A stretch of 34,680 nucleotides of DNA from Chromera velia (Eukaryota > Sar > Chromeraceae), in the NCBI GenBank assembly GCA_018398765.1, contig JAHBMJ010000787.1:1-34680 (forward strand), in the 5' to 3' direction. Both the position numbers and the translations under genes were made by a program. The notes under the pieces were generated by a model that worked only from the letters and a program-made list of their open reading frames with translations, was not told the origin of the DNA and did no database searches. Below are positions 14,924 through 25,085 of this stretch, in pieces; the first letter of the stretch is position 1, and the number at the start of each line of letters is the position of its first letter.

Positions 14924-15060
14924 ATTTACCAAATCATGGAAATCTCAGGGAAATTTATGGAAATTAATGATTGTATAAGGATTTCCATAGGATTTCCATA
15001 CATTTCCCCCTAGATTTCTATAATTATGGGAAATTTATGGAAATCTGGCTGATTTGAATG
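14884..15060 (+). repeat. GATTTCC-family repeat, copy A, with perfect 25-bp foldback arms
   Basis: Starts GCGCCTAGATTTC and is made of GGAAAT(C/T) and GATTTCC units. Positions 14903-14927 and 15031-15055 are perfect inverted repeats of 25 bp around a loop of 103 bp, so one strand can fold into a long hairpin. Its left 40 bp overlap the end of the membrane-protein gene model. Confidence 0.8.
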
Positions 15061-15328
15061 AAGTTGGCTTTGCTAGAGTGGAGCCGTGCTCCCAGCAGCC
15101 CATGTTCATGCAAGAGATCGTCAATCACTCAACTCTAGAGATAAGGCTAAGAGTAAGATCCCCTGAAGTGCTCGCTTGGTGAGCTTACGAGCAGCATGCG
15201 CGTTGGAGGTGGCAATAGAAGACTCGAACAGAAAAAGAAAAGGTCGCGTTCACACAGAAACAGGCGTGCACAGTGAGTAACAAAGATCACAAATGCTCTG
15301 CATTTCTCATAAAAATGAAAATCTGAAG
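15061..15328. other. Spacer between repeat copies, no gene seen
   Basis: No coding signal. Contains GATCCCCTGAAGTGC and ordinary mixed-composition sequence between copies A and B of the GATTTCC repeat. Confidence 0.4.
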
Positions 15329-15468
15329 CAGATTTCCCAAGTGAGATTTCCCATGAATTTCCTATGGATTTCCCTAGGATTTCTTTTAGATTTCACTAGG
15401 ATTTCCCTAAGATTTCCTATCAATTTCCCACAGATTTCCCAACGATTTCCATAATTTTTTGTAGGGTA
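15329..15468 (+). repeat. GATTTCC-family repeat, copy B
   Basis: A run of GATTTCC(C/T) units at about 11-bp spacing, ending ATTTCCATAATTTTTTGTAGG. This end matches copy D on the same strand and copy C in reverse complement (CCTACAAAAAAA...ATGG). Confidence 0.8.
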
Positions 15469-15588
15469 TGTCCACTGATGATTCAGGGTTAAATCCTAAA
15501 TTCAGCGACGCTAAATCCGAAGCCACTAACAAGGCTTTGAGTATTTGAAAGAAACCCTGGGATGGAACATATATCCTATTATATCTTG

Positions 15589-16432
15589 TTAGGGGTGATC
15601 TCAATGAATGAATGAATATATTTATTTACATTAAAGTGACAATGATTTACTTTAAATAAATAATTTTAAACTTTAAAACATATAAAGAAGAAAAGTTAGA
15701 ACTAGAACTGAAAGAAAAAATCACTTTTCTAGCGTTTTTTGCAGGGTAGTTTTAAAGTGTTTAAAGGGAAAATTTTAAAGTTTAGAGGAAGACTGCACAC
15801 TGAGGCTCTGTTCAAATTCTTGATGAACGAAGGGCATAGTGCGGTGGATGAGTTTCTAGTACGGTGGATGAGTTTCTAGAGAGGGCGGCGTTCAGAAGAA
15901 GAGTGTTCAAGGAAAGCCCAGGAAGGTACACACCTGGAAGCTCGTTAGATGAAACAGTGCTGGCACAGAGATATAGAGTGATCACAAAAAGAAAGGGAAA
16001 AACGGAAAGAAAAAAAGAATAATATAACTTGAAGACCATCCTGGAAGCAATGGAAGCAGGAAGACAGCTGAGGGAGGGAGAAGGAGAAATCGCTGAGAGA
16101 AGAATGGAGAGAGGGCATGCACAAAGCGAAAGTGTCCTTTCGTCCTGTGTCATTGGATCGATTTTTGGAGCAGTCCCTTCTGAGCAGCCTATAGACCAAA
16201 GCATGCAAAACGCAGACAGATTGTTGTTTGATAGCAGCCTGGGAAACTAGGCGGGCCACGGGGTGTGGTCTAAGCCTCAGCGATGAGGTACACCCTCCTG
16301 CCATTTGCGGGGGCGACCTCTATAAGACAAAACGGCGACAGTGCTCTAGGGCACCACTAATCACTTATCACAGTTAAAGTGAGGGTGTTATCACTTTATT
16401 TAAAAATTTAAAACTATTGGGATCACCCCTAG
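15589..16432. mobile_element. Non-autonomous hAT-like DNA transposon, 844 bp
   Basis: The ends are inverted repeats: 5' TTAGGGGTGATCTCAAT and, read from the other side, CTAGGGGTGATCCCAAT. The element is flanked by a perfect 8-bp direct repeat ATATCTTG at 15581-15588 and 16433-16440. An 8-bp target duplication with (C/T)TAGGGGTG-type ends is typical of the hAT superfamily. The interior is AT-rich at both margins, carries a short direct duplication (GGTGGATGAGTTTCTAG twice, about 15841-15880), and has no frame resembling a transposase, so it would need a transposase in trans. A 130-aa minus-strand frame inside is not convincing. Confidence 0.75.
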
Positions 16433-16440
16433 ATATCTTG

Positions 16441-16886
16441 CTCCGAATTACTACCGATCGACGGTGCAAGTCGAGGCCCGGCAGTAGACCGCGGGGCAAC
16501 CCGGAACATAAATCCTATCCTATCCTACTATAGTAAGTTTTACTAGTTATACCTAGAGCTAGACCGGCCTAGAGTATAATACTAATTAACCCGGCTAATA
16601 ACCCGGAGTCTATAATTAATTGTAGTTTTATTAATTAGTAATGCACTATAGAGAGATTATACAAGATAAAACACTTTTATTGTGAAACTTAACTTAGATT
16701 ACATGAATTTGAAGAATTTCTTTAAAAGCCCCCCGTCCTAACCCCCGTCTTCTGAAACCCTATCTCCAAGTATATTGTCTGTCTGTTGTCTCTCCACTTT
16801 CTTTTATTCTCTCTCCTGTTTGCGCGTTTGTCTCTCTTCATGCCGGTCCATTTGCACTGTTCAGCCTCTGAGTCTCTTAGCCCCCC
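16441..16886. other. AT-rich, CTAG-rich spacer before the assembly gap
   Basis: No gene recognised. AT-rich with motifs such as CTAGAGCTAG and CCCGGCTAATAACCCGG, similar in texture to 7441-8180. It changes near 16770 to CT-rich low-complexity sequence leading into a C run and the gap. Confidence 0.5.
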
Positions 16887-17180
16887 NNNNNNNNNNNNNN
16901 NNNNNNNNNNNNNNNNNNNNNNNNNNNNNNNNNNNNNNNNNNNNNNNNNNNNNNNNNNNNNNNNNNNNNNNNNNNNNNNNNNNNNNNNNNNNNNNNNNNN
17001 NNNNNNNNNNNNNNNNNNNNNNNNNNNNNNNNNNNNNNNNNNNNNNNNNNNNNNNNNNNNNNNNNNNNNNNNNNNNNNNNNNNNNNNNNNNNNNNNNNNN
17101 NNNNNNNNNNNNNNNNNNNNNNNNNNNNNNNNNNNNNNNNNNNNNNNNNNNNNNNNNNNNNNNNNNNNNNNNNNNNNNNN
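16887..17180. other. Assembly gap (294 N)
   Basis: The run of N is preceded by CCCCCC and followed by a 14-base C run and (CT)n, so the gap probably reflects an unsequenceable poly-C/CT repeat. Open frames crossing it are artefacts. Confidence 0.98.
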
Positions 17181-17183
17181 CCC

Positions 17184-17217
<34 letters not shown>

Positions 17218-17357
17218 TTATGACTTGTGGTCCGTCCGTCTGTCAGTTTGTCCGCCTGTTTGCCTATGAGTGTCGGTCTTTCTGTGTCTTTGTTTACCCG
17301 TCCTTCTGTCTCTGTCTTGAGGTCTCTCCCCCACTCTCTGTTTTTTTCCTGTATGCT

Positions 17358-17417
<60 letters not shown>

Positions 17418-17620
17418 AGTGTCTCATTCTGTGTCGGTGGGTGGGAACCTGCGTGGCGCGTACGTGTGTCAGTGTCCGTCTGCCTGTCTTTTCGTCTGTC
17501 TAACGGTCAATCAATGTGCCTGTCCGTCCATCTGCGTGTCTCTCTCTGTCTGTGTGTCCTTTTGCCGGCATCTCCGTGCGCCTGTCTGTCTTTCTGCCTC
17601 TGTTTCTTTCTTTCTTTCTT

Positions 17621-17664
<44 letters not shown>

Positions 17665-18000
17665 CATGCGCGCGTGTGTATGAGTGTGCGTGCGTGCGTG
17701 GCAGCCTACGAATTTTTCTCCTTTCATGTTTGTGCGTCTGTCTGGGTGTTACTCTCTGCCTGTATGTCTTTCTGCCTGTCTGTGGCTCTCTGTTTATCTG
17801 CTTCCGCCCATCGCTCTGTCTCTGCCTGTGTGTCTGTCTGCGGGTCTCTGTTTGTTGTTGTGTCTGTGTCTCCATTTCTTCATCTCTCCATCTCATTGGT
17901 TTCCTGTTTCTCTCGCTGTCCGTCTTTGTATGTAAGATCGTGTAACTGACTCTCTGCGTGCCTGCCTGCCTGCCTGCTTTCCTGTGTCACTTTGTCTTTC
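17181..18000. repeat. Long pyrimidine/GT-rich low-complexity tract
   Basis: Poly-C, (CT)n at 17195-17217, (GT)n at about 17374-17417, (TTTC)n at about 17604-17627 and (CT)n at about 17628-17660, set in a field of TCTGTCTGTC-like units. Long Ser/Val/Cys/Leu frames on the plus strand follow from the repeat and are not genes. 18001-18462 is ordinary sequence and probably includes the 3' UTR of the bL21 gene. Confidence 0.85.
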
Positions 18001-18462
18001 AATGAACATGTCTGACAACATAATGTCTATTCATGCACCCTCTGTATTTCTGCCTTTCCGCCCTCTCTTGCACCTTCTCTCCCTTTCCCGCCTTGTCTTT
18101 CTCTACGAAGATGCGCATCCAGATAGTTGTGCAGGATATTCTCATGAAATTGAGCTTTTTCGAGGTCTGCTAATCGTTCTGTCTCTTCAGCAATTCCTTC
18201 CCTGCTTCTCTCTCCCACTTCACTATCCAAACGTGAAGCAAGAAGAAAAGGACACAGTCGGCCCTGACCGAACGCACTGGTCATCTAGGTGACTGTCTAT
18301 CCGCCGATATCGATCAGAAAAAAAATATTTCCTTCAAACGCAAAGACAACCAACCCAGGCAGGCAGGAGGACTTCAGACATCCCCCCTCTTCCCATCCAA
18401 TCCGTACAGAAAAACGACAGAGACACCAGATTCTCTCTTCCCCCCTCTCTTCAATCCTCCAC

Positions 18463-19170
18463 CTATACTGGATTGGGAATGTAGTGATCGTCGTAGACCA
18501 CTCTTTCGGCCAGTTCTGCAAAATTCGTCCCCTGGCACTTCTTCTCTGCGTACACATTCTTCATAAGTGCGTACAGGGGGTCTTTGTTGACAGTCCAAGT
18601 TGGGTCCTCTTTGTGGTCTAACAACTCAATGCGGTCAATTCGAATGCGGGTCATCTCCTGTCGGTGCCCCACCAGACGTCGGTACTTGGTCTTTGCCTTG
18701 AACTTAAATGACTTCACCTTGGGCCCTCTGAAGTGCTCAAGTACTGTTGCGTGCACGCGCACGTGCTCAAGGAACGGATGGCCCCAGTAGAAATCCCCCT
18801 CGGTGTCTTTGTACAGCAACACTCTGTTCAATGTGATGGGCTTCCCGATGTCGACATCGAGACGGTAGACGTCATAGAACCGTCCCAGCTCCATCCAGTG
18901 CTGTCGACCGGACACCTGGGCAATGAAAAATGATCCCGACCGATCTTTTCCGTCCTGCAGACTGCGCAGCTTGTCTTGTGCGGGAGACAGCTGCAGCTCA
19001 GCGGCCAGGTTAGAAAAAGAAGAATCAGGTGAAGAAACAGGAGGGCTCCGAATTCGCGTTCGTGCGTGATGCTTTGGAAGAAGAAAGCTCGAAGAAAGAT
19101 GACAGAAACCCAAGAACGTTAAAAGGGCAGCCAGTATGACTGGCCTCGAGTGCAAAAACCGCAGCCCCAT
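18463..19170 (-). CDS. rpl21: Plastid ribosomal protein bL21, nucleus-encoded with bipartite leader
   Basis: This is a protein of the large subunit of the plastid (70S-type) ribosome. It is a single exon of 235 aa. The start at 19170 is chosen because MGLRFLHSRPVILAALLTFL followed by GFCHLSSS is a good signal peptide; an in-frame Met 35 codons upstream would bury it. Cleavage at SSS|F would expose FLLPKHHARTRIR, a basic, Phe-led transit peptide as used for import into red-lineage secondary plastids. The bL21 fold follows from about residue 79: FIAQVSGRQH, LNRVLLYKDTEGD, HPFLEHVRVHATVLEHFRGP, KSFKFKAKTKYRRLVGHRQE and TRIRIDRIE. Residues from about 182 (LLDHKEDP...DDHYIPNPV) form a C-terminal extension absent from bacterial L21. 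Divergent from the 657-aa gene, 653 bp apart. A mitochondrial L21 is less likely given the signal peptide. Confidence 0.9.
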   Translation of the reverse strand: MGLRFLHSRPVILAALLTFLGFCHLSSSFLLPKHHARTRIRSPPVSSPDSSFSNLAAELQLSPAQDKLRSLQDGKDRSGSFFIAQVSGRQHWMELGRFYDVYRLDVDIGKPITLNRVLLYKDTEGDFYWGHPFLEHVRVHATVLEHFRGPKVKSFKFKAKTKYRRLVGHRQEMTRIRIDRIELLDHKEDPTWTVNKDPLYALMKNVYAEKKCQGTNFAELAERVVYDDHYIPNPV

Positions 19171-19823
19171 CCCTGCAGCCACAGAGAACGAAGGGAGAAG
19201 GAAACACTCGTCTCCTCCCCCGCTGTCTCTTCTGTACTTGCTTCCCTTCCGCTGGTATAAATGATTTTCGACCAACGCACAGGTAAAGGAGTACCAACAA
19301 GCGAAACACGATGATAAAGGCAGGCACGATGAATTGTATGGACGGTAGACACAAGAGATCTCACCATGCAGGAAGATCAGGGTCAGGAATGGGTCAGGAA
19401 CGACGAGGTTTCAAGTTGTGTCAGATGCACCGTTGCGCAACAGACCCTTGAGACGGGCCCCGAAGACCCCGCGGCAACACAAATGTGCATGCATGGGCCG
19501 CGGGGGGCCCCGGCATGCCCTCCGCGTGCATTTTCTGTCTTTCTGATGGAGACGTACGTTTCAGACGTCTCCTCCGTGACCTCTCAAGTTCCTCAGAAAA
19601 CTCGGCTCACAGCGACATTCAGAGTCTTTATAGGTCTTTTTCGAACCTTGTGTATTGGTCCGAAGCATTCTGAGACAAGTGGGGAAAGAGCCGAAGCTCC
19701 GGGAGGCCTTGGGTTTCTTTTGAAGGGGGAGACGCTTCAACTACACCTGCGTTCTGTGTCTCGGTGGACCATTTGGTCAAGAAGCGCAGTACAGGAGGCA
19801 GCACGATAACTGTCGAATCTTTG
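19171..19823. promoter_or_regulatory. Divergent region between plastid bL21 and the 657-aa secreted protein
   Basis: A 653-bp region between two start codons pointing apart, presumed to hold both promoters and 5' UTRs. GCGGGGGGCCCCGGC (about 19500-19514) is a GC palindrome-like spot. No core promoter element could be assigned with confidence. Confidence 0.4.
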
Positions 19824-22800
19824 ATGAGGGTGCTTGCGTGTGTTTTGGCGATATGTCTCGCCTTTTGTTCCGCACACGCTGCGAGGCCCAAGAAGGGAGC
19901 TAGTGTCGCCGCCCCCCCTCCCTCTACATCAGACCCTCTCCTTTACTATGTCGGGAGCCCGGGCTCGTCCTTGGCAAGCGAGAAGCTTGTACCAAAGGGA
20001 CGTGCGAAGGTAGCCGAGCTGACGGGAAAGGGAAAGGTGAAGGTGGACTCCCGGGCAGGAGACGGCTGTGTTGTTGTGCCACACGACTTCACGTCTCCCA
20101 GCGCAGCTGCCTCTGTCCTTGCTCTTGCGTATGTGGGAGCTGCTGCTGACTGCCTGGTTGTTGAAGTTTCCAGCAGTGCGGTAAAGACCGGAGATGCAAG
20201 GTTCGTTCCTTCTCTTGGTGCCCTTCAGAAGGTGTTTGCAGAAGTGCAGAGACGGGAAGCGAGCGGAGAAAAAGCGCCGTCTCCAGCATCTCTCTTTCTC
20301 GTCGTGACTGACGACGAGAGCGATCCAGAGGACAGAGACGCAATGACGAGTTATCTGTCGAGCACTGTGGAGAGCTTGTGGCAGGAACTGCAGAAATCCT
20401 CTACCTCGACCTCCAGCCTGCCGTCCAGATTCAAGGTCCAAGTCAAATTCCTTCCTGTCTCTGGGGACCACTCCGCAGACTCACAGGTAGGGTTCGTGAC
20501 GTGCGCTCCCTTGCTTGCGTTGCCTTTGGTCTTGTCCACTTTGATCTCTTCAATGAATCTGTTCTGCGTTCTTCTCTCGATCCTCTCTTACTGCTTGATT
20601 CTTTTCTTCCCTCTCGTCTCTCATTAGAAGTTCGAACCTCCACTGAGTACCCACACTCTCCTGTGTCATCTCATATGAGGATCCTCGGTATGTCATGAAG
20701 ACCTATGCATGGCTTCTGTCTCCTTTCGCAGGCTTCATCCCTCAAGGAGAGCGTTCTGGCCTCCCTGCGTGCCCTTGGGAAAGGGTCCACCGCCCTGTCT
20801 CGTTTGGGTGCCTGGGTGGCGTCATCGGGCTCAGGGGAGGCAAAGGAGGGAAGGACTTCAGTTCAGTCGGTGTCTGTGGGTGATCAGTTGAAGAGTCTCT
20901 CTCTTGTCTCTCTTCAACAGACGGCAGCGGCGGTGGGGACAGACAAGGCTGTGCGGGCACTTTCGGAGAGAGTGCAGAGAAGTGCAGACTTGGGGGGGGA
21001 CAAGGAAAGTGCGTTTTTTGTTTGTGAGAAGGCGAAACAGAGAATCGTGGCACGGTCAGTTGTTACGTCTTTCTTTCAGTACAAAATGGGAGAAAGGCAT
21101 GTATGTGTCTCAAGAAGGTGAAGGGTGCATTGAAAGGCATGCAGGTTGGGGTGTGGGGAAGAAAGGACTGGCGAACGAGTGTTTCAAGAAGTAAGAATGA
21201 ATCGATCGACTGACTTTTCCCTTTCCCTACGTCTTTTAAAGCAGTCTCATCCATCCATCTATCCATCCATCCATCCATTCATCCATCCCTGTCGGATCCT
21301 TCCTTCTTCGCCTTCTTTTGGACGTTTCTTTTCTTTTTTCGTTTTCTTTTCGACTTGCAGTGCACGCACGGAAATCGAGAACACCTTCACTTTCGCTCCG
21401 GACGTGAAGTTTGCAAGAGACACTGCCAGCCTGGTGGGAAGATCTGTAGCAGAGTTTGACGACGAGACGAAAGGTCTTCTCTCAGGAGGAGCCACTAAGA
21501 GCCAGAAGAAGAAGAAGAAGTCGAAGCCCACGAAGGGCAACAAGGCGGCAATTGAAGACGCCGTAGCGACTGTCAGAGCGGAGCTTCTGGACGATATCAT
21601 TGGAGGTTAGTAGTAATCGGAAGAAACAATACGGCATTCAAGTGAACGCGGAGCGAATTAGAGGATGCAATTGTGATCGAGTTGTAAAGGAAAGTCTCCA
21701 AAAAGCTTATTCATTTCCATGCGCTTTATCAGCTCGAGGAAGAGTAAAGAAATAAAGGAGGAGCGGGAAGATGAGGAGGAGACAAAGAGGATTCTCAACT
21801 CCGTTTTTTTCCTCACCGGCTTCTTAGGTTCTCTCTGAACTTCTTCTCACACCGCGCAGAATTTTTCCGGGACTGTCAGCTTGTTTCCTTTCTTCTGTCC
21901 TTCCTTTTGTTTGTTTGTGGGTTGTGTAGAGAGAGATGCTTCACGTTTTCGAGAGGCTGACAGCAAGCAAAATATTGGAACGCACATGAATTTCTTTCCA
22001 GAACGATTTGATGCCGTCAACCCATGTTGGATGGATGGATGGATGGATGGATGGATGGATGGATGGATTGGATGGGTGCAGAGCTGCTGCCGCGGTTCGA
22101 GAGTCTGACAGAGAGGATTGAGGCGACGGCCCTCGACAAGATGAGACAATTCGCAGCAGGGTCGCCTGGGGCACCCCCTCCTGACGTGAGGTGAGTGAGA
22201 AGTTCGGGAGGCGGGGGGAAAGGTGGGATACGGAGAGAAACAAATGCTCGGGGAATCGAGAGCATAAACGGGTGGACGGGTGCGTCGGTGGTTGAGTGAG
22301 TGAAGCAATTCAGCGAGAGCGTCTAAAAAGGAGCGGGAGGGAGAGACTGCACAGAGACTGCCGATGGAGCCTGAGAGATCAGCTATTTCTGACAGAACGA
22401 ACGAAGTGATGGTTTCTCTGTATTGCTTTCTCTTTGCAGGCAACTTGCAGGTCTGATGTACCAATTAGTGCGTTCTTTCGATGCGGCGGTGGGCAGTCTG
22501 ATGCCTCGGAAAGAGAACATCCTTCTGTTCTCCTCAACGGGACCTCAGGGGCAAAAGGGAGAGGGAGAAGAAGACCCTGCAGAGATGAAATTCAGGAGCG
22601 CGGGGGTGCAGGCTCTGAGGTGGGGGGGNGGGGGGGGGGGGGGGTTCGAGATGTTGCCTTCCTTTTCTCCCTTGTGTGTGAATGAGTTGACCTCAGCGTT
22701 TTGGTGCGGGCACTCATGAAATTGGATCATTTATAATTGTGAAAAAGGCGCCGCTGTGTGCTGTTGATTGATAGGATTCTGGGGGGCTATGTTGCAGTGC

Positions 22801-23451
22801 TGCAGTGGGAGACATACGACTGTGTGTGTGCATGATTGTATGTAGATATGCGACTATGCGTGTGGGTAACAATGCGCTTTTGTGCGTGCGTCGTAGTGCA
22901 AGAGAAGATCGATGCACGCTTGTCTGCCTGCCTGCAGGTCTTCGTTGGGTCTATCGAGCTGGGAGGAGGCGGTGAAGTTCAGACGGACAGAGCTGATCGG
23001 AGCCATGAGGGAGATCTTGGAGGAACTCGCTCTTCAAATGAAGGTGCAGAGCGGGGGGCTGAACACCGGAAGGAAACCCGTGAAAGTTGACTTCCACTAC
23101 CTGTCTCCGAATGCCTTCGGGCTCTCAGACTACAGGTCCGTTTTTTGTCTCGTGGGTTGGATACACGTGCAGAGGTGGGTGTCTTTGGGTTTTCCACAGT
23201 GTACAGATATGGGCGTTAGCATTTCATGCTGTATTTTCTTGTTTTCTCTCTTCTTCAGTTCTCCTCTGGTGTTTCCCCGAACAACCCGTGGGCTACAGCC
23301 CTGTCCGTCCGTGCAACCTTCCTTCCTTCTCTTCTCTTCTCTTCCATCTGTTGGGACACCGAGGATCCTTCCTTCTACACAAATGACTGGCTGATTTGCT
23401 CTTTCTTTCTTTCTTGTCGTGGATTTGCTCCATGTCGTAGATTCTCTTTGA

Positions 23452-23502
<51 letters not shown>

Positions 23503-24154
23503 TGTGTGCGTGTGTGTATGTGTGTGTATGTGTGTGTGTATGTCTGTGTGTGTGTGTATGTATGTGTGTGTGTGTGTGTGTATGTATGTGTGTGTGTGTG
23601 TGTGTGTGTATGTGTGTGTATGTGTGTGTGTATGTGTGTGTGTGTGTGGCGTGTGTGTGCAGTCGGTATCTGACGCTGAATGCCGACGAGACAGTGGCAC
23701 TGGAGCCAACGGGGGGGGGCAGAGTCGGGATGGGAAGGGCGGACGTCATGATCTCTGGGGCAGACGGGAAGAACTCTCTTGTGAGGGAAGCACAAATGTC
23801 AGTCTATTAGGAAAGGGAGTAGTAAGTCAGGGAGCCGGGCTTGAGTGCGAGTGTGAAGTTTTGGAAAGGAGAGCTAGAGGGTTGAAACGTTGTAGATTTG
23901 CAGATGCCCGTGGGGGCTTGGTCGGCTTTTTTTCCATCAATTCTTTGTGCTCATTTTCTCGCCCCATTCTTTTATCATCTGCACTTCGTGAAGTTGTTTT
24001 CTTTCACAACCTTTCATCGGTCCTCGCTGGTTCCTGATTGCGTTTGAAGTCTTCTTCCTTCTGTGTGTGGGCTTTGTTTCACTCTCCGCTCTTCGGTGTC
24101 TTTCTCGTCACTCTAAGGATTTTTGTTCCGGGTGAGATGCTATTTGGTACTTAA

Positions 24155-24231
<77 letters not shown>

Positions 24232-24534
24232 GCGGTCCAGCCCACTTTTTGTTGCCTTCAATTTCCTCCTCCCCATCCTTCCTTCTTTTTTGTGGACATC
24301 GCACATGGAATTGCATGCGTCCTAACCTCCATTCTCCTTTGTCTGATTTTCGGCGAGAGTGCTGCATGCATGTATCATAGTCTTTCCGCCTTCTTCGAAT
24401 TGTTTGCTTGCAGCATGTATGGGAAGGACGCGAAGATGGACAAAGAGCTCAAGTTTTTGGAACCGCAGGCTGGGGGCAAGGAGAAGAAAAAGAAGAAGGA
24501 GAACGAGAACGAAAAGGGCAGAAGAAGACGATGA
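19824..24534 (+). CDS. Secretory/ER-luminal 657-aa protein, eight exons, possible Sey1/RHD3-like pseudo-GTPase
   Basis: Not recognised with certainty. Exons 19824-20486, 20732-21054, 21361-21605, 22082-22190, 22440-22619, 22938-23135, 23663-23797 and 24414-24534 join in phase to 658 codons including TGA. The start is chosen for the signal peptide [19 protein letters not shown]; an in-frame Met 20 codons upstream has none. Residues about 100-220 ([52 protein letters not shown]) follow the order of motifs around and after the G4 region of Sey1/RHD3 dynamin-like GTPases, but no P-loop (GxxxxGKS) is visible and DD stands where RD is expected. The rest is helical and charged, with Lys-rich runs ([14 protein letters not shown]) and a final [17 protein letters not shown]. 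No membrane anchor or KDEL-type tail is seen. The frame is strong; the function is inferred only. Confidence 0.75.
21249..21291 (+). repeat. (ATCC)n microsatellite in an intron
   Basis: CATC/ATCC tetranucleotide run inside intron 21055-21360 of the 657-aa gene. Confidence 0.9.
22027..22074 (+). repeat. (GGAT)n microsatellite abutting a splice acceptor
   Basis: Ten or so GGAT units end a few bases before the acceptor GGGTGCAG at 22081, leaving no ordinary polypyrimidine tract before exon 4 of the 657-aa gene. Confidence 0.9.
22620..22644 (+). repeat. Poly-G tract with an uncalled base at a splice donor
   Basis: The donor of exon 5 of the 657-aa gene (GTGGGG at 22620) opens directly into a G run of more than 20 with one N at 22628. 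The true run length is uncertain. Confidence 0.9.
23457..23660 (+). repeat. Compound (CT)n(GT)n microsatellite ending at a splice acceptor
   Basis: About 200 bp of CT then GT with scattered GTAT, ending GTGTGTGCAG immediately before exon 7 (23663) of the 657-aa gene. Long Cys/Val and His/Thr frames here are artefacts. Confidence 0.95.
24157..24231 (+). repeat. Compound (CT)n(GT)n(GA)n microsatellite in an intron
   Basis: Three consecutive dinucleotide blocks in intron 23798-24413 of the 657-aa gene. The CT and GA blocks are complementary and could pair across the GT loop. Confidence 0.95.
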
Positions 24535-24869
24535 TGTGAATGAAAAAGTGGGTGGATGGAGAAAAATTATGTGATCGATTCAAAACATTGTTTACAAGAC
24601 TATCATCTGACTATGTTCTAGGGAAAACAATAATTATTATTAACAAAATCAGTCAAAGATGTATCTGTAAGTCTTTTTCAAATATATGGTTTTTTCATTT
24701 TTATTTTTGAAAAATTTTAATGTTATAGATGCTACTATCATGCTAGCCTACCCTACGAAAATGATTGAATTTACAAATGAATTCTGAATTCAAGTGAATT
24801 TACATCATATTACATGAATTTACGTGAATTTAAGCAGTGAATTTACAGGATTACATTATGTTCGGGGCC
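24535..24869. other. 3' flank of the 657-aa gene, then AT-rich DNA with TGAATTTAC repeats
   Basis: The first part should hold the 3' UTR. From about 24765 to 24850 the motif (A/G)TGAATTTAC recurs at least five times with short spacers. A second group of the same motif lies at about 26040-26125, beyond copies C and D of the GATTTCC family. Confidence 0.6.
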
Positions 24870-25085
24870 GTCCTACAAAAAAACATGGAAATCGTAGGGA
24901 AAGCTATGGGAAATTGATGGGAAATCCTAGGGAAATCCTAGTGAAATCCGATGGAAATCTTAGGGAAACCTAAGAGAAATTGATAGGAAATCGGACACGT
25001 AGGAAATGAATGGAAAAATGATCGATGGGAAATTAATAGAGATCCTAGCTAGGGAAATCAGAGAGAAATCAGCGCTAGGCTCCCG
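24870..25085 (-). repeat. GATTTCC-family repeat, copy C (reverse orientation)
   Basis: Starts CCTACAAAAAAACATGGAAA and runs through GGGAAATC units at about 11-bp spacing to GCGCTAGGCTCCC. Reverse-complemented, its ends match those of copy D (GGGAGCCTAG ... TTTTTTT.TAGGG), so the element is about 200-215 bp with defined ends. Confidence 0.8.

Noticed and set aside
16775-17949. Several 145-241 aa plus-strand open frames
   Set aside because: They run through the N gap or through CT/GT simple repeats; the Ser/Leu/Val/Cys-rich translations are by-products of the repeat.
19171-19275. Upstream Met of the bL21 frame (35 extra residues)
   Set aside because: Using it would place a charged segment before the hydrophobic signal sequence and destroy the bipartite leader.
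23130-24037. Long frames rich in His-Thr or Val-Cys
   Set aside because: They arise from the (CA/GT)n microsatellite in an intron of the 657-aa gene.
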